A stretch of DNA of 64,000 nucleotides from Prochlorococcus sp. AG-347-G22 (GCA_003281635.1 QCBK01000001.1:1-64000), one strand, 5' to 3'. Positions 1 through 9,479 are shown, numbered from the stretch's first letter. The notes: generated from the sequence alone by a model not told the origin. Numbers and translations are program-made.

Positions 1-76
1 CACAATCAATATTTTTCCATTCTTCATCAAATGACATTGCAAAGCTATCAGCATTATCAAATAGTTTATCTTTCAT
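1..76 (-). CDS. N-terminal fragment of an unidentified protein (cut by window edge)
   Basis: On the minus strand an ATG at base 76 opens a frame that runs off the left edge without a stop (25 codons visible). The visible peptide is polar and acidic (begins MKDKLFDNAD, then SFDEEWKNID). I do not recognise the family from so little sequence. It is divergent from the next gene, separated by a 230-base AT-rich spacer that must hold both promoters. Confidence 0.5.
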   Translation of the reverse strand, partial: MKDKLFDNADSFAMSFDEEWKNIDC

Positions 77-306
77 AAAATTTAGAATTTAAATTAAGAA
101 AATTTCAGAAATCCGACCAAATCTGAAGGAGTAATTAGAACAAGCATGTAAAACTATACTCATGACTATTTAAGAAATAAATTTTTATGAGTTTCCTCAT
201 AAATTATACTTTAATGTCATTATTTAAATTTATACATAAGTGCTATCAATCAAAACCTAATTTAATTTGACAGAAGTGTTACAATATTGACATATGCAAA
301 ATATCC

Positions 307-675
307 ATGGAAAATAAAGTAAAGAGAATAGGATATCTCCCCAGAAAAAGAGTACTTGAAATTATTGATGAAATATCCAAGAGCGAATCTATAAGTAGAT
401 CTAAGGTAGTTGGAATATTAGTCGAAGAGGCATTAGATGCCAGAGGAATTGCGAATTTTGGATATAGTAATATCAGTAAATCTAATATATACAAGTCAGA
501 TAATTATAAAGATCTCCAAAATGAGAATACTCAATTAAAGGATGCGGAAGATGAATTTGTTGATGATAGTGGTTACACAGTACCTTCTCATAAAACATTG
601 GATCGTTCAATATCTTCTGCAGATATTGAATTAGCAAATAAAATTAATATTCTTAAGGAATCTGGATTAATATAA
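307..675 (+). CDS. small protein with ribbon-helix-helix-like N-terminus
   Basis: A 122-aa soluble protein. Residues about 5-48 follow the pattern of CopG/Arc-type ribbon-helix-helix DNA-binding domains: a short strand (RIGYLP), a helix (VLEIIDEISKSE), a turn with SRSK and a second helix (VVGILVEEALDARG). The remainder is polar with many Ser, Asn and Asp and no membrane segment. The first in-frame ATG is used. It sits 115 bases upstream of the DUF2130 gene in the same direction and could be co-transcribed. A transcription-factor role is inference from the fold pattern only; I do not recognise a named family. Confidence 0.6.
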   Translation: MENKVKRIGYLPRKRVLEIIDEISKSESISRSKVVGILVEEALDARGIANFGYSNISKSNIYKSDNYKDLQNENTQLKDAEDEFVDDSGYTVPSHKTLDRSISSADIELANKINILKESGLI

Positions 676-789
676 ATACCATTGTTTAATTATTAAATTT
701 TTTTATGCATAAAATTGGATCATTGTTTATTCTTAGTCAAGAAAAATATTCTAAATACATAATTCGAATATTAATTTCTTAATTAAAAA

Positions 790-2109
790 ATGAAAGATAT
801 TAAATGCCCCTCATGCGGGAAAAATTTCCAAATTGATCCTAGTAGCTTTGAAGAAATACTTCATCAGATAAAAGACGAAGAATTTAACAAGCAAATAAGA
901 GAAAGACTAATTTTGGCTGAGGAAGATAATAAAAAAGCTATGGAAATTTTAAAAAGTGAGTTAAAAATACAGTTGATAGAGCAAAATCGTATAAAAGAGT
1001 CTGAGATCCAAAATCTTGAATCTAAATTAAAAATAGCTGAAGAAAAGAAAACAAATGATGTTAATAATTTAAAAAATCAAGCATCAAATAAAATTAATTC
1101 TCTTAATAATGAAGTAATAAAGTTAAGGGATGAAATTAAGAACCAGACTTTAATATCAGAATTATCTTTGAAAAACAAAATTAGTGAAGCTGTTACTAAT
1201 TTAGAGAAAGAGAACTCATCTTTAACAAATTCCATTGAAAAGATGAGGCTTGAACATTCAATTAATGAAAAATTAATTGAAGAAAAGTTTAAAAGCAAAA
1301 TTAGTGAAAGGGACCTGACTATTCAGGAGTTAAGAGAAATGAAATCGAGATTATCTACAAAAATGGTTGGAGAAACCTTAGAAATTCATTGCGAAACCCA
1401 ATTCAATCTGAATCGTGCCTCTGCATTTAAAAACTCTTATTTTGAAAAGGATAATGATGCCACTTCTGGAAGTAAAGGTGACTATATATTTAGAGAATTT
1501 GATAAAAATAGAACTGAAGTCGTATCTATAATGTTTGAGATGAAGAACGAAAGTTTAAATGGAACTAATAAAAGAAAAAACGAAGATTTTTTAAAAGAAT
1601 TAGATAAAGATAGAAGACAAAAATCCTGTGAATACGCAGTGCTCGTTTCGCTTCTAGAACCAGATAGTGAACTCTATAATGCAGGAATAGTAGATGTTTC
1701 ACATAGATTTCCAAAGATGTATGTCATAAGACCACAATTTTTCTTGCCGATTATTTCTCTGCTCAGAAATGCATCTATGGAAACTTTAAAATACAAGTCA
1801 CAAATTGATTTAATGAAACGAGAGAATTATGACATAACTAATTTTGAAAGTACTCTTGAGCAATTTAAGAATGCAGTTGGTAAAAATGTCTCACTTGCTC
1901 AAGATAGATTTAATGATGCAATTTCAGAAATTGATAAATCAATAAGCCATCTGCAAAAAACTAAAGAGGCTTTAATTCTCTCAAAAAAACATCTTTTATC
2001 AGCTGACAGCAAATCTCAAGATTTAACAGTAAAAAAATTAACTAGAAATAACCCAACCATGAAGAAAAAGTTTAATGATTTAAATAATTTCGAAGATGAA
2101 GTGGCATAA
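790..2109 (+). CDS. DUF2130 domain-containing coiled-coil protein
   Basis: 439 aa. The N-terminus carries a zinc-ribbon-like CPSCGKNFQ (residues 6-14), followed by about 170 residues of Glu/Lys-rich coiled coil. Residues roughly 195-340 match the DUF2130 core: GETLEIHCE, then GSKGDYIFRE, FEMKNES, KELDKDRRQKSCEYAVLVS, and SLLEPDSELYNAGI. The acidic and lysine residues in GDYIF...FEMK are reminiscent of PD-(D/E)XK nuclease folds, but that is inference and no activity is established. A second short coiled coil closes the protein. Length is typical for the family. It is flanked by unrelated small genes and looks monocistronic or paired with the upstream RHH-like gene. Confidence 0.85.
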   Translation: MKDIKCPSCGKNFQIDPSSFEEILHQIKDEEFNKQIRERLILAEEDNKKAMEILKSELKIQLIEQNRIKESEIQNLESKLKIAEEKKTNDVNNLKNQASNKINSLNNEVIKLRDEIKNQTLISELSLKNKISEAVTNLEKENSSLTNSIEKMRLEHSINEKLIEEKFKSKISERDLTIQELREMKSRLSTKMVGETLEIHCETQFNLNRASAFKNSYFEKDNDATSGSKGDYIFREFDKNRTEVVSIMFEMKNESLNGTNKRKNEDFLKELDKDRRQKSCEYAVLVSLLEPDSELYNAGIVDVSHRFPKMYVIRPQFFLPIISLLRNASMETLKYKSQIDLMKRENYDITNFESTLEQFKNAVGKNVSLAQDRFNDAISEIDKSISHLQKTKEALILSKKHLLSADSKSQDLTVKKLTRNNPTMKKKFNDLNNFEDEVA

Positions 2110-2167
2110 TTAACTAAATAATTTTGAAATTAAAAATAGTTAAAAAAATATTTTATTTCTAATGTAT

Positions 2168-2191
2168 AAATATAATAATAATAATAATAAA
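2168..2191. repeat. short TAA/ATA trinucleotide repeat
   Basis: About six to seven tandem copies of a taa/ata triplet in the leader just upstream of the IF2_N-like gene. Short AT-only microsatellites are expected by chance in such an AT-rich genome. Its only possible interest is its position in the 5' leader. Confidence 0.6.
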
Positions 2192-2208
2192 TTTTATAGT
2201 AAAAAATA

Positions 2209-2490
2209 ATGTCTATCAACACCCCGATTTTCACTATTGCCAAAAATCTTAATATCGAAAGTAATAGAGTATTATTAGCCTGCAAGAAACTTGGAATCAA
2301 TGCAAAAGGTGCAACAAAAAGATTAAATGAGGAAGAATTAGAAAAAATTAAAAGTTATTTCGAAACGGGCAAAAATGTTTCAGATGAAGTGATTAATTTA
2401 ACTAAAGCTAAAGCTAAAAGTAGTTCAAGAAAAATAGTAGAAAAAGTAAAGATAAACTATTTTCCAAATAGACTTATTCGTAAATCTTAA
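2209..2490 (+). CDS. IF-2 N-terminal-domain-like small protein
   Basis: 93 aa. Residues about 5-50 resemble the IF2_N subdomain found at the start of bacterial translation initiation factor IF-2: FTIAKNLNIESNRVLLACKKLGI followed by a short turn and LNEEELEKIKSYF. The C-terminal 40 residues are basic. It is far too short to be IF-2 itself (no GTPase domain), so it is a stand-alone IF2_N-type protein, a type known in marine cyanobacteria. The function is unknown; the fold suggests RNA or protein binding. It starts at the first ATG after the AT repeat. Confidence 0.7.
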   Translation: MSINTPIFTIAKNLNIESNRVLLACKKLGINAKGATKRLNEEELEKIKSYFETGKNVSDEVINLTKAKAKSSSRKIVEKVKINYFPNRLIRKS

Positions 2491-2574
2491 ATAAAACTTA
2501 TTTTTTCTAATTACTTAAAACAATAAGCCACAGAAGAAAAAAACAATGATTTATCATAAGTAAAAATACTTAAA

Positions 2575-2988
2575 ATGAGCTTAAGCAAAGTTTTAAATTC
2601 TCTTAATAAATCTTGGGAAAGAGATGATATTCTTTTACAAATAAAGGATGGGTTAGGCACAGATAAAATAGTTAATGATTTTCTTGCTAAAAACGAGATG
2701 CAAATCAAAGAATTAAACTCTTTATTAAGACCAGAAGATATTGATTTATTAAATCAAGTAGAACAACTCTCAACTTGTGAATCTAAATTAATAAATGAGA
2801 TTAAAAACTTAAATTATTTAAAAAATGATGAAAATCATCTCATTATGAATCAGAAAAATATTGAGCAATATAATAGAGTTTCTTTTAACAAAATTAGTTC
2901 ATTCATGATGAATTGGAGTAACAAATTTGTAGTTATTGCTTTATTAGCAATTTCAGCCATAGCTTTATCAAAACAAGCGTGGGCATAA
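2575..2988 (+). CDS. hypothetical protein with C-terminal membrane anchor
   Basis: 137 aa: a mostly helical, Leu/Glu/Asn-rich soluble region (residues 1-110) followed by one hydrophobic segment at the extreme C-terminus (FVVIALLAISAIAL) and a short KQAWA tail. This tail-anchor-like arrangement suggests a cytoplasmic coiled-coil domain tethered to a membrane. I do not recognise the family. It ends 20 bases before the ligase-associated repair operon on the same strand, so read-through into that operon is possible. Confidence 0.7.
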   Translation: MSLSKVLNSLNKSWERDDILLQIKDGLGTDKIVNDFLAKNEMQIKELNSLLRPEDIDLLNQVEQLSTCESKLINEIKNLNYLKNDENHLIMNQKNIEQYNRVSFNKISSFMMNWSNKFVVIALLAISAIALSKQAWA

Positions 2989-3008
2989 TTAGCTAAATTA
3001 ACTACATT

Positions 3009-4016
3009 GTGAGAGATGTAGTTTTGCGAACTAAACAAGAATATTTAATAAGATATAAAGATGGAAATCTTTATTGTGAACTTGCAGATATTTGGATTGA
3101 TCCCAGCAAGCCAGTTAAAAGGGCATTAATAACTCATGCTCATTTTGATCACTTTACATTTGGCTGTGAAGAATACATATCTACTAAGGAAACTGCGATA
3201 CTTCTTAAGGAAAGAGTTGGAAATAATATCAAAATTAAGACTTTTGAATATGGAGAAGAATTCAAGATAAATGGTATTAATATCTCCTTTCATCCATCCG
3301 GTCACATCCTTGGATCTAGTCAAATAAGGTTTATTTTTGCTGAAGAAAAATGGCTAATTTCTGGTGACTTTAAGCTTCAAAAAGATGATACCTGCAAACA
3401 ATATGAACTAGTAAAAACTGATTATTTAATAAGCGAATGTACTTTTGGTTTGCCAATATTTAAGTGGGATGAATCAAATAAAATAGCAAATGATATTTCA
3501 AAATGGATAACTAATTCACCAGATAAAACTTCTTTACTTTTCTGTTATTCACTTGGAAAAGCTCAGAGATTGTTAAACGAAATTAGTCAAACCAATTTTA
3601 AAGGCAATATTTATACCCATGGCAGTATTCATAAAATGAACAATAGTTATAAAAAACTTGGAATTGATATTAAAGATACTATAAAAATCGAAAATAAAAA
3701 AAAGATCGATGAACTTAAAGGAAGTCTAATATTATTACCACCATCTTTAAGTAAGGGCTCTTATCTAAAAAATTTCAAAAATATTCAAACAGCTTTTGCG
3801 AGTGGATGGATGTCAATAAGAGCTCTAAGAAAAAGATCAGGATATGATAAGGGGTTCCCAATCTCTGATCATGCAGATTGGGATGGAATTCTGGAAGTAG
3901 TAAAAAAGTCTGAAGCAAAAAATGTATTTTTTCATCATGGAGATAGCGAAACTTTAAGTAAATTTTTAGTTGAAAAGGAATCAATAAATGTTCTATTCTT
4001 CGGTAAACAAATATGA
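3009..4016 (+). CDS. ligase-associated DNA exonuclease (metallo-beta-lactamase/beta-CASP type)
   Basis: 335 aa, predicted Zn-dependent nuclease of the MBL fold (COG1236-like). The metal-binding signature HAHFDH lies near residues 43-48. Further expected motifs are FHPSGHILGSSQ, SGDFK, the LLFCYSLGKAQR segment of the beta-CASP region and a late SDHADW plus FFHHGD. It starts at GTG; its last four bases overlap the ligase start (ATGA). This is the first gene of the conserved cluster exonuclease-ligase-helicase-PdeM, where it is thought to process DNA ends for the partner ligase. Family assignment is firm; the in vivo substrate is unknown. Confidence 0.92.
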   Translation: MRDVVLRTKQEYLIRYKDGNLYCELADIWIDPSKPVKRALITHAHFDHFTFGCEEYISTKETAILLKERVGNNIKIKTFEYGEEFKINGINISFHPSGHILGSSQIRFIFAEEKWLISGDFKLQKDDTCKQYELVKTDYLISECTFGLPIFKWDESNKIANDISKWITNSPDKTSLLFCYSLGKAQRLLNEISQTNFKGNIYTHGSIHKMNNSYKKLGIDIKDTIKIENKKKIDELKGSLILLPPSLSKGSYLKNFKNIQTAFASGWMSIRALRKRSGYDKGFPISDHADWDGILEVVKKSEAKNVFFHHGDSETLSKFLVEKESINVLFFGKQI

Positions 4017-5653
4017 GCTTAAAAAATTTTTCAGAATTATTTGTAGATTTAGATTCAAATAACAGTACAAATAAAAAAATTGATGTTTTAAAGAATTATT
4101 TTTTATCTAATGATCCAATAGATAATTCATGGGCAATATATTTACTGACTGGAAAAAGTAATAAAAGATTTATTAGTGGAAGATATTTAAAAAATCTTTT
4201 TTCTCAAATATATGAATACCCTGAATGGTTAATTGATACATGTTATCTAAAAGTTGGTGATTCTGCTGAGGTAATAACGTTATTACTTAAAAATAAAAGT
4301 ACTACCAGAAAAAAGAAATTATCAAATATAAGTCTCAATGAATTACTAAGCAAAACAATACCTGATTTATCAAAACTCAATGAGGAGGAGAAAAATTTAC
4401 AAATTAAAAATATTTGGGAAACATTACCTGAAGATAACCATCTAATTTTCAATAAAATTCTTACAGGAACTTTTAGAATAGGAGTCTCTATAGGATTAAT
4501 CACAAAATCAATATCAAAACTAATTAATATTGATGAAGAGATTATTTCCCATAGGTTGATGGGGAATTTTGAGCCTTCAATTGATTCATATGAATTTTTA
4601 ATTAACAAGAATATCAATCTTCAAGAGTTAAATTCCAAACCATTTCCATTTCTTCTAGCAAATACTATTGAAGATAAAATCTTCAAAAATTCAATAAATG
4701 ATTTTCAATTTGAGTGGAAATACGACGGTATAAGGATGCAATTAATTAAAAGATCAGGCAATGTTTCGTTATGGACAAGAGGCCAAGAATTAGTAAATGA
4801 ATCTTTCCCAGAATTAGTAGAGAAAATGTCACATATAAAAGATGATTTTGTTCTTGATGGAGAATTATTAGTTTGGAATTTTAAAGAACAAATTGCCTTT
4901 GATTTTTCTTTACTTCAAAAAAGAATAAATAGAAAGTCCCCTACTAGATCAATCCAAATAAAATATCCAATTATTTTTATTGCTTATGATCTTTTAGAGA
5001 TTAATGGGAGAGATATAAGAGAAATTAAATTAGAAAATAGAAGAATTGAATTAGAAAAATATTTTTCAAAATGGCAAATTAAAACTGAGAATAATATCTC
5101 TGATATTTTCAAAATATGTGATTTAATCTTTCCTAAAGATTGGCCTGATGCTTTAACTTATAAAGAAAAATCTCGAGAAAATAATACTGAAGGATTAATA
5201 ATTAAGAAAAAGAATTCTATATACTCTTCCGGTAGAAAGAAAGGTATTTGGTGGAAATATAAAGTTGATCCAATGCAACTGGATGCAGTTCTAATTTACG
5301 CTAGGGGCGGTAGCGGTAGAAGAGCTGGTCTTTATACAGATTACAGTTTTGCATTATGGAAAGACAAAGAATTAATTAAATTTGCAAGTGCTTATTCTGG
5401 TTTAACGAATATTGAGATTAATGAGCTAGATAAATGGATAAGAAAAAATACAATAGAAAAATTTGGTCCTGTTCGATCTTTAAAACCAGAAATGGTATTC
5501 GAAATATCTTTTGAGAAAATACAAATTTCTAAACGTCATAAGTCAGGCATAGCAGTACGATTTCCAAGAATAACAAAATGGAGAAAAGATAAAAAAATTA
5601 ATGATGCAGATAGCCTAGAGAATGCTTACAAACTAATGAAAAAAATATCTTGA
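4013..5653 (+). CDS. ATP-dependent DNA ligase (repair-cluster type)
   Basis: 546 aa. An N-terminal DNA-binding region (to about residue 220) precedes the nucleotidyltransferase domain with the adenylation motif KYDGIR (Lys near 236), then TRGQE, DGELLVW, FIAYDLL, EGLIIKK, and WWKYKVD of motif V. A C-terminal OB-fold includes RGGSGRRAG and the ending MVFEISFEKIQ...RFPRITKWRKDK. The length fits bacterial LigB/LigC-like ATP ligases. It seals nicks using ATP and is separate from the housekeeping NAD-dependent LigA expected elsewhere. Overlaps with both neighbours by four bases indicate translational coupling within the repair operon. Confidence 0.95.
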   Translation: MSLKNFSELFVDLDSNNSTNKKIDVLKNYFLSNDPIDNSWAIYLLTGKSNKRFISGRYLKNLFSQIYEYPEWLIDTCYLKVGDSAEVITLLLKNKSTTRKKKLSNISLNELLSKTIPDLSKLNEEEKNLQIKNIWETLPEDNHLIFNKILTGTFRIGVSIGLITKSISKLINIDEEIISHRLMGNFEPSIDSYEFLINKNINLQELNSKPFPFLLANTIEDKIFKNSINDFQFEWKYDGIRMQLIKRSGNVSLWTRGQELVNESFPELVEKMSHIKDDFVLDGELLVWNFKEQIAFDFSLLQKRINRKSPTRSIQIKYPIIFIAYDLLEINGRDIREIKLENRRIELEKYFSKWQIKTENNISDIFKICDLIFPKDWPDALTYKEKSRENNTEGLIIKKKNSIYSSGRKKGIWWKYKVDPMQLDAVLIYARGGSGRRAGLYTDYSFALWKDKELIKFASAYSGLTNIEINELDKWIRKNTIEKFGPVRSLKPEMVFEISFEKIQISKRHKSGIAVRFPRITKWRKDKKINDADSLENAYKLMKKIS

Positions 5654-8136
5654 AAAATATTACGAAAAATAATAAACAAAATAATTTAATTTCTAAAATT
5701 AAACAGTTTTTCTCCACAAATGGATGGGAGCCACTACCCTATCAGATCGAATCTTGGGAAGCATTTTTAAATGGAGAGAGTGGAATAATACAAGTTCCTA
5801 CTGGATGTGGCAAAACTTATGCTGCATTAATGGGACCTCTATCAAAGATAGAAGATACCAAAAACAATAAAAGTGTGAATATATTATTAATAACCCCTTT
5901 AAAAGCACTAAGTAGAGATCTAAAAAATTCCATTCAAATAGCAGCTTTGCATTTCAATAAAGAAATCACTGTTGAAATCAGGAACGGGGATACAACCCCA
6001 TATGAAAAGAAAAAGCAACTAGCTAAACCACCTAATATTCTTATTACCACTCCAGAGTCTTTATCTCTTTTACTTTCTAATAAAAAATCTAATAATCTGT
6101 TCAAGGAGTTGTCATCAATAATTATTGATGAATGGCATGAATTGATGGGCAGTAAAAGAGGAAATCAGTGCGAGTTATCTTTAAGTTGGCTAAGAGGTAA
6201 TATAAAAAATTTACAAATTTGGGCAATGTCTGCAACTATTGGAAATATTGAAGAAGCAGCAAGAGCAATAGTTGGGATGAGCGCAATTAAACCCAAAATT
6301 ATAAGTACAAATATTCAAAAAGAGATCGAAATTATAAGTGTACTACCAGAGAAGGAAACTACCTTTCCATGGAGTGGGCATCTTGGGATTAGAAGTCATT
6401 CTTCACTATTAAAAATCCTAGATAAAAATAAAAGCACCTTATTATTCACCAATACGAGAAATCAATCTGAAAGATGGTATCAGTGTCTTAAATTTTTTCT
6501 GCCAGAGATGGAAGACAAAGTCGCACTTCATCACGGCTCCCTTGATAAAGAGGAGAGAAAAAGAGTTGAAGAAGGGGTTAAAGACGGATTAATAAAATGG
6601 GTAGTCTGCACAAGCTCTTTAGATTTGGGAGTTGACTTCCAACCTGTAGATCAAATAGTTCAAATTGGTAGTGCAAAGAATTTAGCTAGACTTATCCAAA
6701 GAGCAGGAAGAAGTGCTCATAGACCAGGTGGAAAATCAAAAATAATTTTCATGCCTACTAATTCTTTAGAGTTATTAGAGATTAGTGCAATGAGAAGAAT
6801 AATAAAAAGTGGTATATCTGAGGAAATTAGACTTCCTGAATTATCTTATGATGTACTTCTACAACATCTAATAAGTTTGGCATGTGGAAATGGCTTTGAT
6901 CCGAAAATTGAGAAAGAAAGAATTAAAAATTGCTGGAGTTACAGAAACTTAAAAGATCAAGATTGGGATTGGTGTATTGACTTTTTAGAATATGGAGGGA
7001 AATGCCTTAAAGCTTACCCAAAATATCAAAAGATAGTTAAAGAAGAATGGCAAAATAATAATGAAAACTTTAAATATTTTGTAAAAGACAAATCTTTAAT
7101 AAGAATGCATAAGTTCAATATTGGGACGATTACAAGTGACAAATTTGTGAATGTCAAATATATGAAGGGTAAATCTTTGGGTAATTTAGAGGAAAATTTT
7201 GCTTCAAAATTAAATCCCGGAGATACATTTTACTTTGCCGGCAAAATGCTTCAATTTGTAAGAATAAGAGATATGATTTTATATGTTAAAAAATCAACAA
7301 AAAAAAGTTCTCTAATTCCTGCATGGGTTGGAGGTCAAATGGCAATTTCTGATCTACTTTGCGAGAGTTTAAGAAAAGAAATAGGTATATGCAACCAACT
7401 AGAAAATTATGATTTCTTAAATCCTGAACTCAATTCATTGCGCCCAATATTGAAGAAACAAAAAGTTCTTTCAAATATTCCAAAGAAAGATGAATTCCTT
7501 ATAGAAATATATAAAACGAAGGATTTATCAAATCTTTTTGTTTTTACACTTGATGGCAAATTTGTAAATGAAGGAATTGCATTTTTATGGGCTTTGAGAT
7601 TGGCAAAATTAAAACAATCCACATTTAGTATTACTGCTAATGATTTTGGATTCAGCTTAACTACCGCAGAAGATTATGATTTTTCCATAATAAAAAAAGA
7701 AGCTGATTACTTTTTGAATAATAAAAAATTAGAAGAAGATCTAGAAAAAGCTATTAATTTCTCAGAATTAACAAAACGTAGATTTAAAAATATTGCCCAA
7801 ATAAGTGGACTTGTAAATCAAAATAATCCAACCAAAACAAAAACCTCCTCTCAACTTCAAATAAGTTCAAGTCTTTTCTACGATGTCTTTACTAAATATG
7901 AAGAAGGGCATCTTTTGATAAAACAATCGCATCAAGAAGTTAAAGAATATCAATTAGAAAATAAAAGAATCTCTAGATCATTAGAAAGATTAAAAAATTT
8001 AAAAATTTTATTAAACGAGATAAAAACCCCAACTCCTTTTGCATTCCCCCTATTAGTTGAAAGACTTAAAAATACTTTGAGCAATGAACCAATAGAAAAA
8101 AGAATAGAAAAACTTATAAAAAAATATAGTGATTAA
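5650..8136 (+). CDS. ligase-associated DEXH-box DNA helicase (Lhr family)
   Basis: 828 aa SF2 helicase. Visible motifs: Q-like GWEPLPYQIESWEAF, Walker A PTGCGKT (about residues 48-55), ITPLKALSRD (Ia), TTPESL (Ib), DEWHE (II, about 160), MSATIG (III), LFTNTRNQSE (IV), SSLDLGVDFQPVDQ (V) and QRAGRSAHRPGG (VI). The Lhr-specific winged-helix and C-terminal regions follow. It starts inside the end of the ligase gene (shared ATGA) and ends directly against pdeM. Lhr-type helicases translocate 3'-5' along DNA and act in damage repair; this subgroup is the ligase-associated one. Confidence 0.95.
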   Translation: MKNITKNNKQNNLISKIKQFFSTNGWEPLPYQIESWEAFLNGESGIIQVPTGCGKTYAALMGPLSKIEDTKNNKSVNILLITPLKALSRDLKNSIQIAALHFNKEITVEIRNGDTTPYEKKKQLAKPPNILITTPESLSLLLSNKKSNNLFKELSSIIIDEWHELMGSKRGNQCELSLSWLRGNIKNLQIWAMSATIGNIEEAARAIVGMSAIKPKIISTNIQKEIEIISVLPEKETTFPWSGHLGIRSHSSLLKILDKNKSTLLFTNTRNQSERWYQCLKFFLPEMEDKVALHHGSLDKEERKRVEEGVKDGLIKWVVCTSSLDLGVDFQPVDQIVQIGSAKNLARLIQRAGRSAHRPGGKSKIIFMPTNSLELLEISAMRRIIKSGISEEIRLPELSYDVLLQHLISLACGNGFDPKIEKERIKNCWSYRNLKDQDWDWCIDFLEYGGKCLKAYPKYQKIVKEEWQNNNENFKYFVKDKSLIRMHKFNIGTITSDKFVNVKYMKGKSLGNLEENFASKLNPGDTFYFAGKMLQFVRIRDMILYVKKSTKKSSLIPAWVGGQMAISDLLCESLRKEIGICNQLENYDFLNPELNSLRPILKKQKVLSNIPKKDEFLIEIYKTKDLSNLFVFTLDGKFVNEGIAFLWALRLAKLKQSTFSITANDFGFSLTTAEDYDFSIIKKEADYFLNNKKLEEDLEKAINFSELTKRRFKNIAQISGLVNQNNPTKTKTSSQLQISSSLFYDVFTKYEEGHLLIKQSHQEVKEYQLENKRISRSLERLKNLKILLNEIKTPTPFAFPLLVERLKNTLSNEPIEKRIEKLIKKYSD

Positions 8137-8787
8137 ATGAAAAAAAGTTCTTTTAAATTTAGTTGGGGAGATACATTGTTAGAGATGCTTCCTTCAAGAG
8201 CTTTATTTATACCGGCAACAAAAGAATTGTTAATATGCGATATTCATCTTGGGAAAGCTGAGTATTTTCAGCAGAATGGTATACCTCTCACTAATAATTC
8301 AGATAAAAATAATTTCGCAAGAATTAAAAAAATAGTAAAAAGATATAGTCCTGAAAAGTTAATAATATTGGGAGATTTATTCCACAGCAAATATTCAATA
8401 GATAAAACTCTTCAAAAAAAAGTTGAGGATCTTCCTGAACTACTAAAAACGAATGTTGAACTCATCCTCGGAAATCATGATGTAGGTTGTGACATGAGAA
8501 ATATAAAAATTTTTGACATTAGAAAATCTAAAAATATTACATTTAGCCATGAGCCAGTTAATTTAGAAAACAATAAAACCTTGAATATTTGTGGACATTA
8601 TCATCCAAAAATCTATTTAAAAAGCAATGGAAATAAATTATCTTTTAGGTGTTTCGCAATGGATAAGAATAAAAATACTTTATTCTTGCCTGCATTTGGA
8701 GACTTAACAGGAGGATATCCCTGCAAAAAATCATTCAAAAAATGGGCAATTTTATCTGAAGAAGAAATTATCGAAATAAAATCTTAA
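8137..8787 (+). CDS. pdeM: ligase-associated DNA damage response endonuclease PdeM
   Basis: 216 aa calcineurin-like metallophosphoesterase. Metal-binding motifs appear in the expected order: DIHLGKAE (about 34), GDLFHSK (about 78), GNHD (about 111) and GHYHPK (about 152). The ATG follows the helicase stop codon with no gap, completing the four-gene operon. PdeM homologues are described as divalent-metal phosphodiesterases or endonucleases linked to the ligase cluster; the exact DNA substrate is not established. The protein is cytoplasmic, with no signal or membrane segment. Confidence 0.9.
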   Translation: MKKSSFKFSWGDTLLEMLPSRALFIPATKELLICDIHLGKAEYFQQNGIPLTNNSDKNNFARIKKIVKRYSPEKLIILGDLFHSKYSIDKTLQKKVEDLPELLKTNVELILGNHDVGCDMRNIKIFDIRKSKNITFSHEPVNLENNKTLNICGHYHPKIYLKSNGNKLSFRCFAMDKNKNTLFLPAFGDLTGGYPCKKSFKKWAILSEEEIIEIKS

Positions 8788-8993
8788 GAAAAATCCTATT
8801 GAAGTGACTTTAATTTTTCATTTAGATATACCAATTTATACTTAAAAGTCTCGATTAGTTTATTTATCAATTAATTTAAAGTTGTTACAAATTTTCTACT
8901 AGTAAAATTAGATAATAAAAAATTTATAGAGCTAATGCCCCTTTCTTTAGCAGACAATTCACGTTATAAAAAAAATAAACACATTTTATAGAA

Positions 8994-9296
8994 ATGAGAA
9001 AATTAATAGCCTTGATTTTATTTCCATTTCTTATCATCCCATTTGGGGCAAAAGCAAATGATAATTTTTCCGTTGAGATAGAGGCACTTACATTAGTAAT
9101 GGAGCAATATAAAGAAGAAACTGAATCAAGTAATGAATTAGACATGGAAAATAAAAAGGCAAGTTACATGGCTCTTAAACAAGACGAATGCAATGCAACT
9201 GTTGAAGTTACAGAAAAAACAGGATTAGAGGTTGTAAATACCGAATCTTTTGATGTAAATGTCTGCTTGAAAGAAATATATAAAGTAATCAACTAA
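8994..9296 (+). CDS. small secreted hypothetical protein
   Basis: 100 aa. A typical signal peptide is visible: MRK, a hydrophobic core ending GAKA, then mature sequence from about residue 22. The mature part is acidic with two Cys (residues 57 and 92) that could form a disulphide in the periplasm. I do not recognise the family. A 206-base spacer separates it from pdeM, so it probably has its own promoter. A structured non-coding stretch follows. Confidence 0.7.
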   Translation: MRKLIALILFPFLIIPFGAKANDNFSVEIEALTLVMEQYKEETESSNELDMENKKASYMALKQDECNATVEVTEKTGLEVVNTESFDVNVCLKEIYKVIN

Positions 9297-9331
9297 ATAA
9301 GCAGGTTATAAACATATAGTAAAAACAAGAA

Positions 9332-9420
9332 TTTAAAGAGGTCTTTTACTTAAAGAAGGTAAGACCTCGAGACCTAACAGAAAACTTTGGAACGGGTTCT
9401 GCTTAAACAATTAATAGCCA
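9332..9420 (+). other. intergenic segment with two adjacent stem-loops
   Basis: Between the secreted protein and the small minus-strand ORF lies a locally GC-richer stretch. It contains AGGTC...GACCT enclosing a further TTACTT/AAGGTAA pairing, and directly after it CAGAA...TTCTG. Neither helix is followed by a U-run, so a simple terminator is unlikely. It could be a small RNA or a 3' structure. Strand is uncertain. The evidence is only hand folding. Confidence 0.25.
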
Positions 9421-9479
9421 CAATGGAATTGTAGAGGTGTAATTAAAAGTACAAAACCTAAAATTATTTTTATAATTAG

